A DNA stretch of 5,562 nt from Streptosporangiaceae bacterium. Lineage in GTDB: Bacteria; Actinomycetota; Actinomycetes; Streptosporangiales; Streptosporangiaceae. Numbering within the stretch: position 1 is the first letter of the stretch; every line of letters begins with the position of its first letter. Under the pieces are notes generated by a model, which made no database searches, was not told the DNA's origin, and saw only the letters and a program-made list of their open reading frames with translations. The stretch is from NCBI GenBank assembly GCA_030043395.1, contig JASHXW010000089.1:1-5562 (forward strand), in the 5' to 3' direction. The position numbers and the translations under genes are program-made. Positions 4,832 to 5,562 of the stretch are shown here, in pieces.

Positions 4832-5562
4832 TTAGCCGCCGGGCACGCGTGCGCGGACTGCGGTGAATGCGATCGTCTGGGTCCACCACGACGGATCGGC
4901 GCACTGGGCAAGGAACTGGTCAATGGTGGCGCTGTCCAGGCTGCCCGAGTCCTGCAGCCCAGGCCGGAGTTCCTCGACCGTCAGCCGCCAGTACTCAGCC
5001 CACGGCGAGCGGCCGTTGTACAGGGCCGTTTCCGCCACCGCCCCGATTTGCTCGAGTCCGAGCCCGGCTAGCAGGTCCGGCAGCCGCCGGCCGAGGAAGT
5101 AGTCGATGCCCTGGTCACGCGACCAGGCCAGCCACCCTTGCCAGAACTGCCGGATCTCGATCGGCTCGGCGATGCTGACGGGAAGGAAGTCCGGCTCGAT
5201 CAGCAGCACGAACCCGCCGCGGCGCGTGCTGGCGATCATGTTCCGCACCGCGGTTTCGCGTTCGGGAACATGGTGCAGGACGGCGCGGGCGGTCACCAGG
5301 TCGAACTCGCCCGGGCGGACCGGGCCGGCCAGGATGTCGGCCTGGCGGAACTGCAACCCGGGTTCCTCGAAGTCCGCCAGGGACAAGTCCAGGTCCACGG
5401 CCAGCGCAGACCCGCCAGGAGCCACCAGGCCGGCCAGCCACGCCGACACCGAGCCGTCCCCACACCCGGCGTCCAGGACCCGCGCCGGCGGCGAAGGCAG
5501 CACATCAGCCAGCCAGCCGACACCGGCATGCCGCCCCTCGCCGGGACCACCGGATGACGCCG
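4832..5562 (-). CDS. Class I SAM-dependent methyltransferase (5' partial)
   Basis: A probable small-molecule methyltransferase. The minus frame is open to the right edge, giving 242 visible residues. The GTG at 5503 would start the protein only nine residues before motif I, too short for this fold, so the true start is probably outside. Counting visible residues from the edge: the SAM-binding motif I VLDAGCGDG is at 28-36, and the acidic ribose-binding end of strand 2 (ALAVDLD) at about 52-58. Next come QADIL and the post-I/motif IV region FDLVTARAVLHHVPE (about 85-99), then RRGGFVLLIEPDF, the usual strand-5 segment. The C-terminal half has GRRLPDLLAGLGLEQIG, WAEYWRLTVEELR and CADPSWW. These match a common actinobacterial methyltransferase subgroup whose substrates are mostly unknown. 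The gene ends in TAA, close to the convergent glycosidase-like gene. Confidence 0.92.
   Translation of the reverse strand, partial: ASSGGPGEGRHAGVGWLADVLPSPPARVLDAGCGDGSVSAWLAGLVAPGGSALAVDLDLSLADFEEPGLQFRQADILAGPVRPGEFDLVTARAVLHHVPERETAVRNMIASTRRGGFVLLIEPDFLPVSIAEPIEIRQFWQGWLAWSRDQGIDYFLGRRLPDLLAGLGLEQIGAVAETALYNGRSPWAEYWRLTVEELRPGLQDSGSLDSATIDQFLAQCADPSWWTQTIAFTAVRARVPGG

Overview
The window is G+C-rich with strong G/C preference at third codon positions, GTG as well as ATG starts, and proteins of typical actinomycete style (Ala/Arg/Pro-rich linkers, MarR and methyltransferase variants common in Streptomyces-like soil actinobacteria). It most likely comes from a chromosomal region of a high-GC actinomycete. 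No rRNA, tRNA, mobile element or CRISPR array was seen. The species cannot be named from this sequence.

Layout: (1) 1-993, plus strand: C-terminal main part of a DppC/OppC-type ABC transporter permease. Its reading frame is open to the left edge, so its true start and its partner genes probably lie to the left. (2) 1023-2585, minus: a PQQ-type beta-propeller lipoprotein that converges on the permease gene with a 29-bp gap. (3) 2708-3139, minus: a MarR-family regulator directly upstream of the lipoprotein gene and on the same strand. The 122 bp between them hold a plausible promoter whose -10 lies inside a 28-bp imperfect palindrome. (4) 3229-3750, minus: an unrecognised protein with an N-terminal four-cysteine zinc ribbon, a disordered linker and a C-terminal helix-turn-helix. 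(5) 3751-4036: a divergent intergenic region with a palindrome overlapping an ECF-like promoter candidate that faces the zinc-ribbon gene. (6) 4037-4810, plus: a compact leaderless TIM-barrel protein that looks like a retaining glycoside hydrolase. (7) 4832-5562, minus: a class I SAM-dependent methyltransferase, open at the right edge, so its start is outside.

The most coherent functional unit is the minus-strand group of zinc-ribbon/HTH protein, MarR regulator and PQQ-propeller lipoprotein. The simplest reading is that MarR controls the lipoprotein promoter through the palindrome, so that a ligand sensed in the cytoplasm alters production of an exported, membrane-anchored propeller protein. 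The lipoprotein resembles quinoprotein alcohol dehydrogenases and keeps several active-site positions, but appears to lack the glutamate that binds calcium, so it may not be a working PQQ enzyme. The glycosidase-like and methyltransferase genes are convergent neighbours without an evident functional link. I see no proof of a new multi-gene system. The regulatory sites and the altered propeller are the points most worth checking.
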